Source of the DNA: Oricola cellulosilytica
Lineage (GTDB): Bacteria; Pseudomonadota; Alphaproteobacteria; Rhizobiales; Rhizobiaceae
NCBI RefSeq assembly: GCF_019966575.1
Contig: NZ_JAINFK010000004.1
Coordinates: 1 to 64,000, forward strand
Direction: 5' to 3'
Length of the DNA: 64,000 bases
The translations under genes were made by a program, and so were the position numbers. The notes under the pieces are model-generated. The model had not been told where the DNA came from, made no database searches, and saw only the letters and a program-made list of their open reading frames with translations. Shown piece after piece: positions 51,221-59,891 of the stretch (position 1 is its first letter; each line of letters starts with the position of its first letter).

Positions 51221-52363
51221 GTGCTGGCATTCGACAGTCTGCTGTTTAGATCGCTGGCGACGATTTCACTTCTGATTGCGATTGTTGCGGCGTTGTTCTT
51301 CGCCGAGGCCATATTTCTTCCCGTTGCGCTCGCTCTCCTGATCGCACTTGTGCTTCATCTTCCGATGGTGGCTGCTCAAAGAGCCGGACTACCCCAAACC
51401 CTCTCCGTGATACTCCTTATTTCTGCGCTGGGGGCTTTGACCGGCCTTATCGCCTTTCTTCTCTTCGGACCGCTACGCGAAGCCGTCACCTCATATCCCG
51501 ACCTGGCCGGGGAGTTGAAGCGCAAATTGCTGAGCCTGCGTCAATCATTTCGCGCCGCCGAAGAAGCGGGCGACGCGATTTCCCGCGTCGCCGATGACGT
51601 AAAGGAAATAGTCAAGGATCCGGCGGTTCAGGAAGTCGTAGTCAAGGACCCGAACTTCGTTGCCACTGCAGCAAACTCGGTTGCCGAAGTTGTCACAGGG
51701 ATCGTTCTGACCTTGACAATCGCCGGCTTCATTCTGGCGACCCGAAGGCCCTTCCTGACGCTGGCGACCATGCCGTTCAAATCTACCGCTTCCAAGCTTC
51801 ACGCCGCCCGAATCTGGAAGGCGGTCGAGCGGGAAGTCAGCTATTATTATCTTGTTGCCACAACGATCAATGTGGGGCTGGGAATTGCCGTCGGATTGGT
51901 ACTATGGGGCCTAGGCGTTCCGATGCCGCATGTGTGGGGCATCGCCGTGGCGCTGCTCAACTTCATCATGTTCGTGGGTCCGGCCATCGGCACCATATCG
52001 CTGCTTGTTACCTCTATCCTCACTTTCGAGACTCCGCTGGAAATTCTGGCTCCGCCCGTCGCGTACCTTGTCATCAACTTCATTGAAGCCAATTTGGTGA
52101 CGCCGCATTTTCTGGGACGGCGCCTTAAGGTCGCGCCGCTCGCGATCATCCTCTCCCTTGTGTTCTGGGGATGGCTATGGGGCTTCGCCGGTCTTATAAT
52201 TGCGGTGCCCACCCTTGTTATTCTCAAGGCGGTCGCCGACAAAACCAAGGCGCTGGGAAGTCTTCGCCGGTTCATCTCACCGCGCGCCAGCCATAGCAGA
52301 CCGGAGACTCCGGATCCCACTCCGGAGACAGTTATCCACGCCCCTGAAAGGAGTTCACCATGA
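51221..52363 (+). CDS. AI-2E family transporter (PerM-like)
   Basis: A 380-residue protein from GTG 51221 with AAGGA upstream. Hydrophobic segments occur at both ends and a soluble segment with DDVKEIVKDP in the middle; the family segments YYLVATTINVGLGIAVGLVL and NFIEANLVTPHFLGRRL are present. The family includes exporters of autoinducer-2 and ion antiporters, so the substrate is unknown. It overlaps the DUF883 gene by 4 bases. Confidence 0.87.
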   Translation: MLAFDSLLFRSLATISLLIAIVAALFFAEAIFLPVALALLIALVLHLPMVAAQRAGLPQTLSVILLISALGALTGLIAFLLFGPLREAVTSYPDLAGELKRKLLSLRQSFRAAEEAGDAISRVADDVKEIVKDPAVQEVVVKDPNFVATAANSVAEVVTGIVLTLTIAGFILATRRPFLTLATMPFKSTASKLHAARIWKAVEREVSYYYLVATTINVGLGIAVGLVLWGLGVPMPHVWGIAVALLNFIMFVGPAIGTISLLVTSILTFETPLEILAPPVAYLVINFIEANLVTPHFLGRRLKVAPLAIILSLVFWGWLWGFAGLIIAVPTLVILKAVADKTKALGSLRRFISPRASHSRPETPDPTPETVIHAPERSSP

Positions 52364-52704
52364 CCACGAAATCCACTGCTGGTTCATCCGACGTATCCAA
52401 CGCGAATACATCCGCACGCGAAAAGGAACTTTCAAGAGAGATCGAAGGCCTTCGCGAGGATCTCGCCGCCCTGACCAAGCGGTTCTCGAAAATAAGCGAC
52501 GCCGGCGTCCGTGCAGCCTCGGAATACTCGCGCGACGCAAAAGCGGTGGCAATGGAAAGGGGCGAAGCGCTTTATTCGGACCTGACCTCGCGCGCGACCG
52601 ATCTTGAACGGGATGCAGTTCGTTCGATCCGTCAGCATCCGCTGCAGGCCGTCGGCCTTGCCGTCGGCATCGGATTTCTTGCGGCGCTTCTGACGCGCCG
52701 ATAA
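52360..52704 (+). CDS. DUF883/ElaB-YqjD-like membrane-anchored protein
   Basis: A 114-residue protein with AAGGAG upstream. A hydrophilic helical region (REIEGLREDLAALTKRFS) leads to the C-terminal RQHPLQAVGLAVGIGFLAAL anchor with the terminal RR, typical of DUF883 (ElaB/YqjD) proteins that bind ribosomes to the membrane in E. coli stationary phase. Stop and next start are 2 bases apart. Confidence 0.88.
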   Translation: MTTKSTAGSSDVSNANTSAREKELSREIEGLREDLAALTKRFSKISDAGVRAASEYSRDAKAVAMERGEALYSDLTSRATDLERDAVRSIRQHPLQAVGLAVGIGFLAALLTRR

Positions 52705-52706
52705 GC

Positions 52707-53141
52707 ATGTTTACAGGTATAAGGGGCCTGTTTCGCCTCGCCGGGGCCGACATCGCGCGCATGAAGGCGCGCCTGATGGTTTCTGGCTCCCTATTCGGGC
52801 TCGCGGGCTTTACCTTTCTGATCGCGATCCTGCTTGCCGCGGGAGCCGGGATCGTCGCACTTGTCGAGAACTTCGGCATCTACGCCGGTTTGCTGATAGG
52901 GTCGGGCCTTTTCGTGATCGCCGGATTGTTCGCACTCGTCGTGAACTGGGTTCTGGCAAGACGTCACCGTCGCCGCAAGAAGCGCTCCAGCGCGGCCCGG
53001 GCGGCGCTGATCGCCAACGCGGCCGCCGTTGGCGCGACCCCGCTCAGGAAGGTGAGCCCCGCACTTGTCCCGATCCTCGGCATAGCCGCCTTCGTGTTGA
53101 CCAACATTGCACTGAGCGGATCGGATGAAGAGGACGGCTGA
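52707..53141 (+). CDS. YqjE/phage-holin-like membrane protein
   Basis: A 144-residue protein with three to four hydrophobic segments (FGLAGFTFLIAILLAAGAGI, YAGLLIGSGLFVIAGLFALV) and a basic RRHRRRKKR patch. It sits after DUF883 in the order DUF883-YqjE-like common in proteobacteria. 'Holin' is only a family label; nothing phage-like is nearby. Confidence 0.72.
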   Translation: MFTGIRGLFRLAGADIARMKARLMVSGSLFGLAGFTFLIAILLAAGAGIVALVENFGIYAGLLIGSGLFVIAGLFALVVNWVLARRHRRRKKRSSAARAALIANAAAVGATPLRKVSPALVPILGIAAFVLTNIALSGSDEEDG

Positions 53142-53170
53142 AGAGGATCGCCCCGCGCGCCGATGCAAGC

Positions 53171-53207
53171 AAGGGCCACGCCGCTGATTTCGGCGTGGCC
53201 CTTTTCG
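53171..53207 (+). terminator. Rho-independent terminator
   Basis: AAGGGCCACGCCG (53171-53183) and CGGCGTGGCCCTT (53191-53203) form a perfect 13-bp stem with a 7-base loop, followed by TTCG. Ends the AI-2E/DUF883/YqjE-like operon; the arms are also symmetric for the convergent reductase. Confidence 0.85.
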
Positions 53208-53231
53208 CTTCAAGTCTTCATCAGCCGGGAT

Positions 53232-53897
53232 TCACTTCTCAAACACCAAGGAGTCGGGCTTGGCGCCGAGGTCCGAGAGTGTCGCATTGATCTCTTCGAC
53301 CATCTGATCGGGACCGCAAACGTAGAAATGTTGATCAAAGTCGGAGACGTGATCTCGCAGATAGTCGCCGTCAATGTGACCATGATCGAGTCCTGAGCGC
53401 TCTTCCTGACTCAGAATGTGCCGAACGGTCAGGCCGGGCAGCGCCTCGAACTCCTCACGATGAATGATGTCGCGCTCCGTCTTGTTGGCGAAAAGAAGCG
53501 TGTGACCGGCGAGATTTCCCTCATCATGCAGTTGGCGAAAGATCGCGATAAAGGGGGTCACCCCAGCGCCTCCTGCGATAAATACACCCTTCCCTTTGTA
53601 AGTGATCGCCCCCCAGGGATCGTCAATGATAAGCTGGTCACCGACCAGCAGCTTCGACAGTTGGTCGGTGACGCCGTCGTGATCGTGGTACGATTTGATC
53701 GTGAACTGCAGCCGATCCCAGCCCGGAAGAGAGGTGAAGGTGAAGGGGCGTTTCTGATCCCGCCATCCGTCCTTGTCGATGGAGACTTCCGTCGCCTGCC
53801 CGGGTTGGAAACTGAAGCTGTCGGGCTTTTCGAGGTCGTACGAAAAGACATTTCGCGCATCGGGCGAAATTGCCTTGATCGTCAATGTATGTGTCAT
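53232..53897 (-). CDS. Ferredoxin-NADP reductase-type FAD oxidoreductase
   Basis: A 221-residue protein. RPFTFTS is the FAD-binding motif, GVFIAGGAGVTPFIA the NAD(P) pyrophosphate site, and FYVCGPDQM the conserved Cys-Gly-Pro motif. There is no 2Fe-2S domain, so it needs a separate electron partner (flavodoxin, ferredoxin or a haem protein). ATG 53897 chosen, with AGGGA upstream. No operon partner on this strand. Confidence 0.85.
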   Translation of the reverse strand: MTHTLTIKAISPDARNVFSYDLEKPDSFSFQPGQATEVSIDKDGWRDQKRPFTFTSLPGWDRLQFTIKSYHDHDGVTDQLSKLLVGDQLIIDDPWGAITYKGKGVFIAGGAGVTPFIAIFRQLHDEGNLAGHTLLFANKTERDIIHREEFEALPGLTVRHILSQEERSGLDHGHIDGDYLRDHVSDFDQHFYVCGPDQMVEEINATLSDLGAKPDSLVFEK

Positions 53898-53955
53898 GGG
53901 CAATCCCTGATCGGAAGTTCAGATCGTAAACCATTCTTCTATACGAAAATCGCGC

Positions 53956-54213
53956 CTAATCTTCGTCGCTCGATGAGCGGTTGCCCTTGCCGAGATCCTC
54001 CTTGGCGCGAACATCCTTGTCCATCTTCTCGAAGCTCTCGATCACATCGTCCGCTTCGGTCTTCACGTCAGGAACTGCATGCCGCTGGTTCCGTACATTG
54101 GCCTGATCGTCACCCTGAAGGTCGTTGTCGCCCATTTCTCTTGACGCGAGGTCGGCGCGCTGCAGGTCGGTGTCCTTTGTTTCGGTGGTCTTGTCATCGT
54201 GCGGGCGTGCCAT
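53956..54213 (-). CDS. Small hydrophilic acidic stress protein, 85 aa
   Basis: An 85-residue protein from ATG 54213, GGAG 7 bases upstream. Very rich in Asp, Glu, Lys and Gln (DLQRADLASREMGDNDLQGD), no hydrophobic core, likely disordered. No family recognised. Preceded by an exact EcfG promoter, so it is probably part of the general stress regulon. Confidence 0.7.
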   Translation of the reverse strand: MARPHDDKTTETKDTDLQRADLASREMGDNDLQGDDQANVRNQRHAVPDVKTEADDVIESFEKMDKDVRAKEDLGKGNRSSSDED

Positions 54214-54245
54214 GTCACTCTCCTGTCTATTGGTTGAGAACAAGA

Positions 54246-54270
54246 AACGGTCTGGGAACTGTGATGTTCC
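54246..54270 (-). promoter_or_regulatory. EcfG-type promoter of the 85-aa gene
   Basis: On the minus strand GGAAC (forward GTTCC at 54266-54270), 16 bases, CGTT (forward AACG at 54246-54249): an exact consensus match, 32 bases before ATG 54213. Confidence 0.85.
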
Positions 54271-54299
54271 ATGGGGCAGATCAGCGGCCTGCGGAAAAC

Positions 54300-55007
54300 T
54301 CAGCCTGCCCGCGCAAGCCAGCTCCGCAAGGCGGTGTTTACGGCCTCGGGATATTCGAGCGTTGAGATATGACCGGCATCCGGAATCAGCGCCAGTTCAG
54401 ATTGTGCAAGCAGTCCGGCGATCTCGCGGTGCCTCTCAGGAGGACAAAGCGTGTCGTGCTCGCCGCACAGGACGAGGGCCGGGCCCGGATACTTTCTCAG
54501 CGCATCTGTTTGTTCCTCCCGATCACGCAGCGCCAGCGTCTGATCGACAAACACATCGGCACCGAGATCCATGGCCATGTCGACAAGCAGGTCGAGCAAC
54601 GCCCGGTTCGAGCGGTTGGCCGGAGCGAGATAGTTCGGTTTCATTTCCTCCACGATAACGTCCCGCAAACGGCCTCGGCGAACCGCGTCGATTTGCCGGT
54701 TGCGAATTTCACGGCGCTCGGGCGCATCGGCGCGATGGTTGGTGTCGAGTAAGCCAAGGCGCTTCACCCGCCGCGGGGCTTGCCCCGCCATCTCCATGGC
54801 GACGATACCGCCCATCGACAGACCGGCAAGATTGAAAGTCGGCGGCAGCGTCGCCAAGAGCCCCGAGGCAAGCCCGCTGATGCTGCGCTCGCCGGACAGA
54901 TCGCCGATGACCACGTCATACTCGCTGCCGAACTCCGCTGCCTGCGGCGCGAACATTCGGGCGTCGCACATCATGCCCGGCAGCAAGACCAGCGTCTCGC
55001 GCTCCAT
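54300..55007 (-). CDS. Alpha/beta hydrolase
   Basis: A 235-residue alpha/beta hydrolase: LVLLPGMMCDARMF near the N-terminus (oxyanion region), nucleophile Ser in LAGLSMGGIV, Asp in CGEHDTL and His in IPDAGHIST. Last gene of the ten-gene catabolic operon, 2 bases after the MetE-like gene. Probably hydrolyses an ester or lactone intermediate; the substrate is unknown. Confidence 0.83.
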   Translation of the reverse strand: MERETLVLLPGMMCDARMFAPQAAEFGSEYDVVIGDLSGERSISGLASGLLATLPPTFNLAGLSMGGIVAMEMAGQAPRRVKRLGLLDTNHRADAPERREIRNRQIDAVRRGRLRDVIVEEMKPNYLAPANRSNRALLDLLVDMAMDLGADVFVDQTLALRDREEQTDALRKYPGPALVLCGEHDTLCPPERHREIAGLLAQSELALIPDAGHISTLEYPEAVNTALRSWLARAG

Positions 55008-55009
55008 TT

Positions 55010-56143
55010 TCAGAGTCGCGAAGTCGCCAGCGCGGCACCGTCATGCAGGGCCGTGAGTTTGGCGTAGGCGATTTCCGGATCGACCGCCCCGAAGCCGGCG
55101 AAGGTGCCGAAACCGCAATCCGACCCCGCGATGACACGATCGCGGCCGACGATCGCGGTGAAACGTTCGATGCGCTGCGCGACCAGTTCCGGATGCTCTA
55201 CGAAGTTGGTCGTCGTGTCGACGACGCCTGGAATCAGGATCTTGTCATCCGGGATTTCGTTCTTGCGGTCGCGAAATACCGTCCACTCGTGTGCGTGGCG
55301 CGGATTCGAAGTCTCGAACAGCAGATAGCGGGCTTTGGCGCCCATCAGCACCGGAAAGACCTTCGCCATGTCGATATCGCAGACATGGGGACCTTCGTAG
55401 TTACCCCAGCAGATGTGGATGCGCACGCGATCGTGCGGCACGTCGCGAAGCGCATGATTGAGCGCCTCGACATGCCCCGTCGCGATCCTTACGAATTCCT
55501 CGTCCGAGAGATCGTTGAACAGCATGTGGCGCGAAAGAGCCAGATCCGGACAATCAAGTTGCAGGTCGAGGCCGCTATCGACGATCGTTTCGTACTCCGC
55601 CTTCATGGCGTCGGCCAGCGCCGAGAGATAAGTCTCGCGCGTCGGGTAATGATCGTTTTGCAGGAACAGCGAGATCACGCCGGGAGACGCCGCGTTCATA
55701 AAACCGCGTTTTGCGCCGTGCTTTGCCATCGCCGCCTTCAGGTTGGCGATGTCCTTTTGCAGTTCGCCCTGCCCCTTCGAACGCACCTCGCCGGTGCACA
55801 TTGGACGCGCGTATTGCGGCGTACCGCCGGATTCGGCGAGTCGTTGGAGGAATGAGGGGAAGAGTTTGAGGTCGGCCGGCGCGTTGCGCGGACTGTCGCC
55901 GGAAAATCCCGTGTAGCGATCCTTTACGTATGTCGCATAGGAGATCTTCGAGGTCTCGCCATCCGATACGATGTCGACGCCGGCCTCCACCTGCCGGCGC
56001 ACAGTTTCGTCCACCGCTTCCGTCATGGCTTTGTCAAAGTCGGCCTCTTCGTAGGCTTCGCCGTTCTCGCGGGCAAAAATGAAGTCCACCACCTTCTGGA
56101 TTCTCGGAAGAGAACCGACATGGGTCGTCAGTATTTTGCTCAT
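55010..56143 (-). CDS. MetE C-terminal-like (cobalamin-independent) methyltransferase family protein
   Basis: A 377-residue protein resembling the catalytic half of MetE: TTHVGSLPR at the start, GEVRSKGQGE, LQLDCPDLALSRH, HICWGNYEGPH and GSDCGFGTF, with the His/Cys/Glu zinc-ligand pattern. Stand-alone copies without the folate-binding N-terminal half are often found in catabolic clusters. It may demethylate or transfer a group in breakdown of the operon's substrate. It overlaps the bicupin gene by 4 bases (ATGA). Confidence 0.82.
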   Translation of the reverse strand: MSKILTTHVGSLPRIQKVVDFIFARENGEAYEEADFDKAMTEAVDETVRRQVEAGVDIVSDGETSKISYATYVKDRYTGFSGDSPRNAPADLKLFPSFLQRLAESGGTPQYARPMCTGEVRSKGQGELQKDIANLKAAMAKHGAKRGFMNAASPGVISLFLQNDHYPTRETYLSALADAMKAEYETIVDSGLDLQLDCPDLALSRHMLFNDLSDEEFVRIATGHVEALNHALRDVPHDRVRIHICWGNYEGPHVCDIDMAKVFPVLMGAKARYLLFETSNPRHAHEWTVFRDRKNEIPDDKILIPGVVDTTTNFVEHPELVAQRIERFTAIVGRDRVIAGSDCGFGTFAGFGAVDPEIAYAKLTALHDGAALATSRL

Positions 56144-57132
56144 GATGGCTGCCCCTGCCATGTCGGTCCGGCGGGATCGTCGGTCGCAACGATGTGATAA
56201 AGGGCTGCTTCCCCGGTCATCGATGGCAAGGCCGCGTGATCAAGGTATTCGGGTACGCTCATCGTGTCGCCTGGGGCCAGCGTCGCTTCACCGGCGGCAT
56301 AGCTGTCATTGGCGTCCCACGTCACACGCCAATGCCCCTTGACCGGCATCAGGACGGATGGGCGGTCATGACGGTGCATCTCCTCGCTCGCCGCTGACCC
56401 CGTGATGAAATCGACCTCAAAGCCCGGCTTGTCGCGGATGATTCCCTTCTCGCCAATCACCTTGGCGGGCCGGTCCCCTGCGAGCGCCACCATGTCCCAA
56501 TACCTGCGGACCCCCATGCCGATCACCTGCATCGGACTCATCTCGGGATAGTCCTTCAGTTCCTCCTCGCTCAGCAACGGCATCGGCTTGACGCCCTCGG
56601 GCAGCGATTGTCCCTTCTTGGTGTCGTAAAGCTTGCCGTTCTCGCCGAGTACGAGCCCATGCTCCTTGGCATCCTCGATCACCTGCGGGGCCCAGATCAC
56701 CCCTCCCCCGGCGTCGTCGCCGCCGAGGATCGCCATGATCATTCCGTAGTCGGTGCCGATATTCTCGAAGCCGCGGAAGATGCCGGTCGGGATGTTTATG
56801 ATATCGCCTTCTTCCAGCACCACCTCGCCCGCATTGCCCCAACGGCCCCAGAAAAAGCGCCAGCGGCCCTTGAGCACGAAGAAAACCTCTGCCGTCCGGT
56901 GCGAATGAAGCGAGTTGCGGCACTTCGGGGGCTGACCTGCCGCGCCGATGTTGAAGCCGTGCGGGATTGCAATATGAACGTGCTGGTCCGGGCTCTCGGA
57001 AACCCCGCCGCCGATGATCGTGAAGTTTTCCTTCTGGTCCGAGCCCGGCGTATGCGCGTCGATGAAGGCGGTTTTACACGGTTGCAGATCGCCATACCGG
57101 ACGATCCGCGCTTCCATTTCCTGCGGTGTCAT
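56140..57132 (-). CDS. Bicupin domain protein
   Basis: A 330-residue protein with two cupin barrels: HSHRTAEVFFVLKGRWRFFW near residue 75 and EMHRHDRPSVLMPVKGHWRV near 255, each with His ligands for a metal. Bicupins include oxalate decarboxylases and dioxygenases, but the motifs here do not settle which. It lies 4 bases after the SnoaL-like gene in the operon. Confidence 0.78.
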   Translation of the reverse strand: MTPQEMEARIVRYGDLQPCKTAFIDAHTPGSDQKENFTIIGGGVSESPDQHVHIAIPHGFNIGAAGQPPKCRNSLHSHRTAEVFFVLKGRWRFFWGRWGNAGEVVLEEGDIINIPTGIFRGFENIGTDYGMIMAILGGDDAGGGVIWAPQVIEDAKEHGLVLGENGKLYDTKKGQSLPEGVKPMPLLSEEELKDYPEMSPMQVIGMGVRRYWDMVALAGDRPAKVIGEKGIIRDKPGFEVDFITGSAASEEMHRHDRPSVLMPVKGHWRVTWDANDSYAAGEATLAPGDTMSVPEYLDHAALPSMTGEAALYHIVATDDPAGPTWQGQPS

Positions 57133-57136
57133 CTCT

Positions 57137-58105
57137 CTATCCCGTCTTTAGTACGATCTGCTTCCAGATCGCCGTTTCATCGAAAACCACGTATTCCCGC
57201 CGCAATCCCCACGGCCCGAATTCGGCGTGCGAAATCCCCAGCACGTATACGTCAGCGCCCGTCGGCTGGCCGAAGGCGCCCCAACCGTCATGCTTGCCGT
57301 GCAACGACCAGCGAACGGCGGCGCGCGGCGCCATCAGGTCCCCCTCATTGCCGATTACATGGTCGATGCTGAAGGACGCCGACGGAAAGCTCGCGCGCAG
57401 TCCCATCCAGAAGCGGTCGGCGGCTTCCCATCCATGTGCGGTGTTTCCGCCCGGATGCTCCAGGTGACAGGCGCGGTCGTACTCTTCGGGGACGAGCGAC
57501 AGCTCCGCATCCATCAGCCGCGTCAATATGTCGGCATATTTCGCGCCCCAGGCGCTGTCATTGCCCTTTCCTGCATACGGCCCCGGGCGATCGCTGGCTG
57601 GCGTAAGCGGCGCGGCGGCATTGTCCGGACCGCCCTCCCGCTGGATCGCGTCGCGCGCGTAGTCCTTCGGATCCCAACCCATCTGCCGGACGATCGCGCC
57701 CTGGTCGCGGATCAGCCATTCATCGTTGATCTGGTTGTCCACCGCATGGCAGTCGGCGATGATCCTGTAGGTGAGCTTGGTACCGGTCGCCTTGCCATAG
57801 ATTCCGTCACCGGCATGCGTGGCGGTCGACAGCAGCCGGTGTGACGACAGCATTCCGGTCTCCGGGGTCCCGCACCAGATCACGTCCTCCCCCAGCAATT
57901 GCCGGTCGGGAAACTCGGCCAGCGTCGCCATGGTCGCCGCTATGACGCCTTCGTTGCCGACGACGACGGACGCAGGCGAACGAACCACGATGTCCTCCGC
58001 GTAATACCGGTGCAGCGTATGGATGCCGCGATCTTCCCAGATCTCCTTGGTGATCCCGAGAATGTAATCCGGGAAATCCTTCCATTTCGGGTCAAAGCCC
58101 TTCAT
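57137..58105 (-). CDS. SnoaL-like (NTF2 fold) protein with two domains
   Basis: A 322-residue protein from ATG 58105 (MKGFDPKW), which overlaps the LacI stop (ATGA) and has GGAG upstream. Two NTF2-like repeats are visible: LHRYYAEDIVVRSPASVVVG in the first and FPSASFSIDHVIGNEGDLMA in the second. SnoaL-type proteins act as cyclases, isomerases or dehydratases. It is one of three such proteins in this operon. Confidence 0.72.
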   Translation of the reverse strand: MKGFDPKWKDFPDYILGITKEIWEDRGIHTLHRYYAEDIVVRSPASVVVGNEGVIAATMATLAEFPDRQLLGEDVIWCGTPETGMLSSHRLLSTATHAGDGIYGKATGTKLTYRIIADCHAVDNQINDEWLIRDQGAIVRQMGWDPKDYARDAIQREGGPDNAAAPLTPASDRPGPYAGKGNDSAWGAKYADILTRLMDAELSLVPEEYDRACHLEHPGGNTAHGWEAADRFWMGLRASFPSASFSIDHVIGNEGDLMAPRAAVRWSLHGKHDGWGAFGQPTGADVYVLGISHAEFGPWGLRREYVVFDETAIWKQIVLKTG

Positions 58106-59124
58106 CTGCTCCATCCTTCAGGTATGCGCGCCGATCCCCGGACGATCAGCGGACCGGGTATGACGACATGCTCGTGGCCGATGCCGGTATGGTCGATGAG
58201 CCCGAGCAGCGTTCGCACCGTTTCCTCGACCATCATGTTCGCCCGCTGACGTACGGTGGTGAGGTTGTAGGCCGGCCAGGCGGCGGGCGGCACGTCGTCG
58301 AAGCCGATCACCGAGACATCTTCCGGCACGCGAAGCCCCAGATCCGACCGCAGCACGTCCATCACTGCGAAAGCCATGTGGTCGTTTGCGACGAATACGG
58401 AGTCCGGCCGGTCCGCGCTGGAGAACATGTTGAGGGCGGCCTGCCGTGCCTGACCGACCTCGAAATTGCCCAACCCGCGGACGTAATCGTGGATGCCCGC
58501 GTCCGCGAGACGCTCGGCAAATCCGCTCTCGCGATCCCGCTGCGTAGAGGCGCCTTCCCAACCGGCAATGTAGCCGATGCGTTGGTGGCCGCCCGCGATG
58601 AGGAAACCGGCGACCGCCCGACCACCGGCACGGTTATCGGTCGTGACCGACGATACGCGTTCGTCGTCCTGTCCACGGTTGAACAACACGACCGGAACAC
58701 CGGCGGACTGGCAGCGCCCGGCAAGATCCGACGACATGGCGACCGACGCCATGATGATGCCGTCCACCTGATAGTCGAGAATCTCCTGCAGTACCTGATC
58801 GATATTGCCGCTCGTCTGGGAGGCCATGAAGATCAGGACGTGATAGCCCTCGGCTTGCAGGGCGTTCGACAGCTTCTCGATCGCTGCGGGATAGAAGTAA
58901 TTTTCGAGATACGCGACCACCAGACCGATGATCCGGCTGCGCCCTGTAATCAACGAACGGGCGAGAACGTTGGGACGGTAGCCCAGTTCGTCCGCCGCCT
59001 TTCGCACCTTTTCGGCGGTGCGCGCCGAGACGCTGGCGCCGGGAGTAAACACCCGCGAGACCGCCGACTGGCTAACGCCCGCCGCCCGTGCGACATCGGT
59101 TGATGTAACCTTCTCCTGCGACAT
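58102..59124 (-). CDS. LacI-family transcriptional regulator
   Basis: A 340-residue regulator. The N-terminal helix-turn-helix is TSTDVARAAGVSQSAVSRVF with the hinge GYRPNVLARSL; a periplasmic-binding-protein-like sensor domain follows (IIGLVVAYLENYFYP, SVIGFDDVPPA). The ATG overlaps the SDR stop by one base (TGATG). As it lies in the middle of the operon it would regulate its own expression; the operator should be upstream of the operon, beyond the right edge of the window. Confidence 0.93.
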   Translation of the reverse strand: MSQEKVTSTDVARAAGVSQSAVSRVFTPGASVSARTAEKVRKAADELGYRPNVLARSLITGRSRIIGLVVAYLENYFYPAAIEKLSNALQAEGYHVLIFMASQTSGNIDQVLQEILDYQVDGIIMASVAMSSDLAGRCQSAGVPVVLFNRGQDDERVSSVTTDNRAGGRAVAGFLIAGGHQRIGYIAGWEGASTQRDRESGFAERLADAGIHDYVRGLGNFEVGQARQAALNMFSSADRPDSVFVANDHMAFAVMDVLRSDLGLRVPEDVSVIGFDDVPPAAWPAYNLTTVRQRANMMVEETVRTLLGLIDHTGIGHEHVVIPGPLIVRGSARIPEGWSR

Positions 59125-59891
59125 CAGCCCGCCGTCCAACCCCCGTCGATTCGCAACGAGGTGCCGGTCACCAGGGCGGACGCCTCGCTAGCCAGAAACA
59201 CGGTAGCGCCCATGATATCCTCGATCTCTCCGACCCTGCCCAGCTTGATTTTTTCCTCGATCCATCGCACACGGTCAGGATCGGCGAATGTAGGCTCGGT
59301 CAGCGGCGTCCGGATGAAGGTCGGGCAGATCGTATTGACCCGAATGCCGTAAGCGCCCCACTCGATCGCCATCGACTTCACGAAACCCTCGACGGCATGT
59401 TTAGAGGCGCAATAGACCGCGCGCTCGGGTCCGCCGACATGCGCCATTTGCGAGGAAATCTGGATGATCGAACCGCCCTTCCCGGCTTCGATCATGCCGC
59501 GCGCTGCCGCCACCGATACGAAGTAGGCTCCACGCACATTGACGCGCATCACTGCATCGTAGTCTTCGGGATCGGTTTCCAATGCCGGCGAATGCCGGGC
59601 GATCCCGGCCGAGTTGACCAGGATGTCGAACGGTCCGTGTTCGGGAACTCTTTCTGCCGTCGCATCGATATCGGCGACATCAAGTACGAGCGCCTCCGCG
59701 TTGTGGCCGGCGTCGCGGATTGCATCGACAGCCGAGTCCAGTTTTGCGCGGCCCCGTGCCGCCATCACCACGTGCGCCCCGGCTTCGGCAAGCGCCACCG
59801 CGCAGCCGAGCCCGATGCCGGAGGATGCGCCCGTCACCAGCGCGCGCTTGCCGTCGAGCCGCAGCGAAGGCGGTTTCGGGAGCTTGGTCAT
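59124..59891 (-). CDS. SDR family oxidoreductase
   Basis: A 255-residue classical SDR: TGASSGIG at 20-27, NSAGIARHS, catalytic Ser in IIQISSQMAH and YCASK. NAD(P)-dependent alcohol or sugar-alcohol oxidation is expected. It overlaps the two-domain SnoaL gene upstream (ATGA) and LacI downstream. Confidence 0.88.
   Translation of the reverse strand: MTKLPKPPSLRLDGKRALVTGASSGIGLGCAVALAEAGAHVVMAARGRAKLDSAVDAIRDAGHNAEALVLDVADIDATAERVPEHGPFDILVNSAGIARHSPALETDPEDYDAVMRVNVRGAYFVSVAAARGMIEAGKGGSIIQISSQMAHVGGPERAVYCASKHAVEGFVKSMAIEWGAYGIRVNTICPTFIRTPLTEPTFADPDRVRWIEEKIKLGRVGEIEDIMGATVFLASEASALVTGTSLRIDGGWTAG

Noticed and set aside
51211-51232. GGAAC at 51211 as an EcfG promoter for the AI-2E gene
   Set aside because: No CGTT at 16-17 bases; the position overlaps the ribosome binding site.
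52707-53141. Phage holin label implying a prophage
   Set aside because: No phage structural, lysis or integrase genes; the neighbours (AI-2E, DUF883) are housekeeping envelope genes.
55010-56143. Methionine synthase metE
   Set aside because: Only the catalytic half is present and the gene lies inside a catabolic operon, so a biosynthetic role is unlikely.
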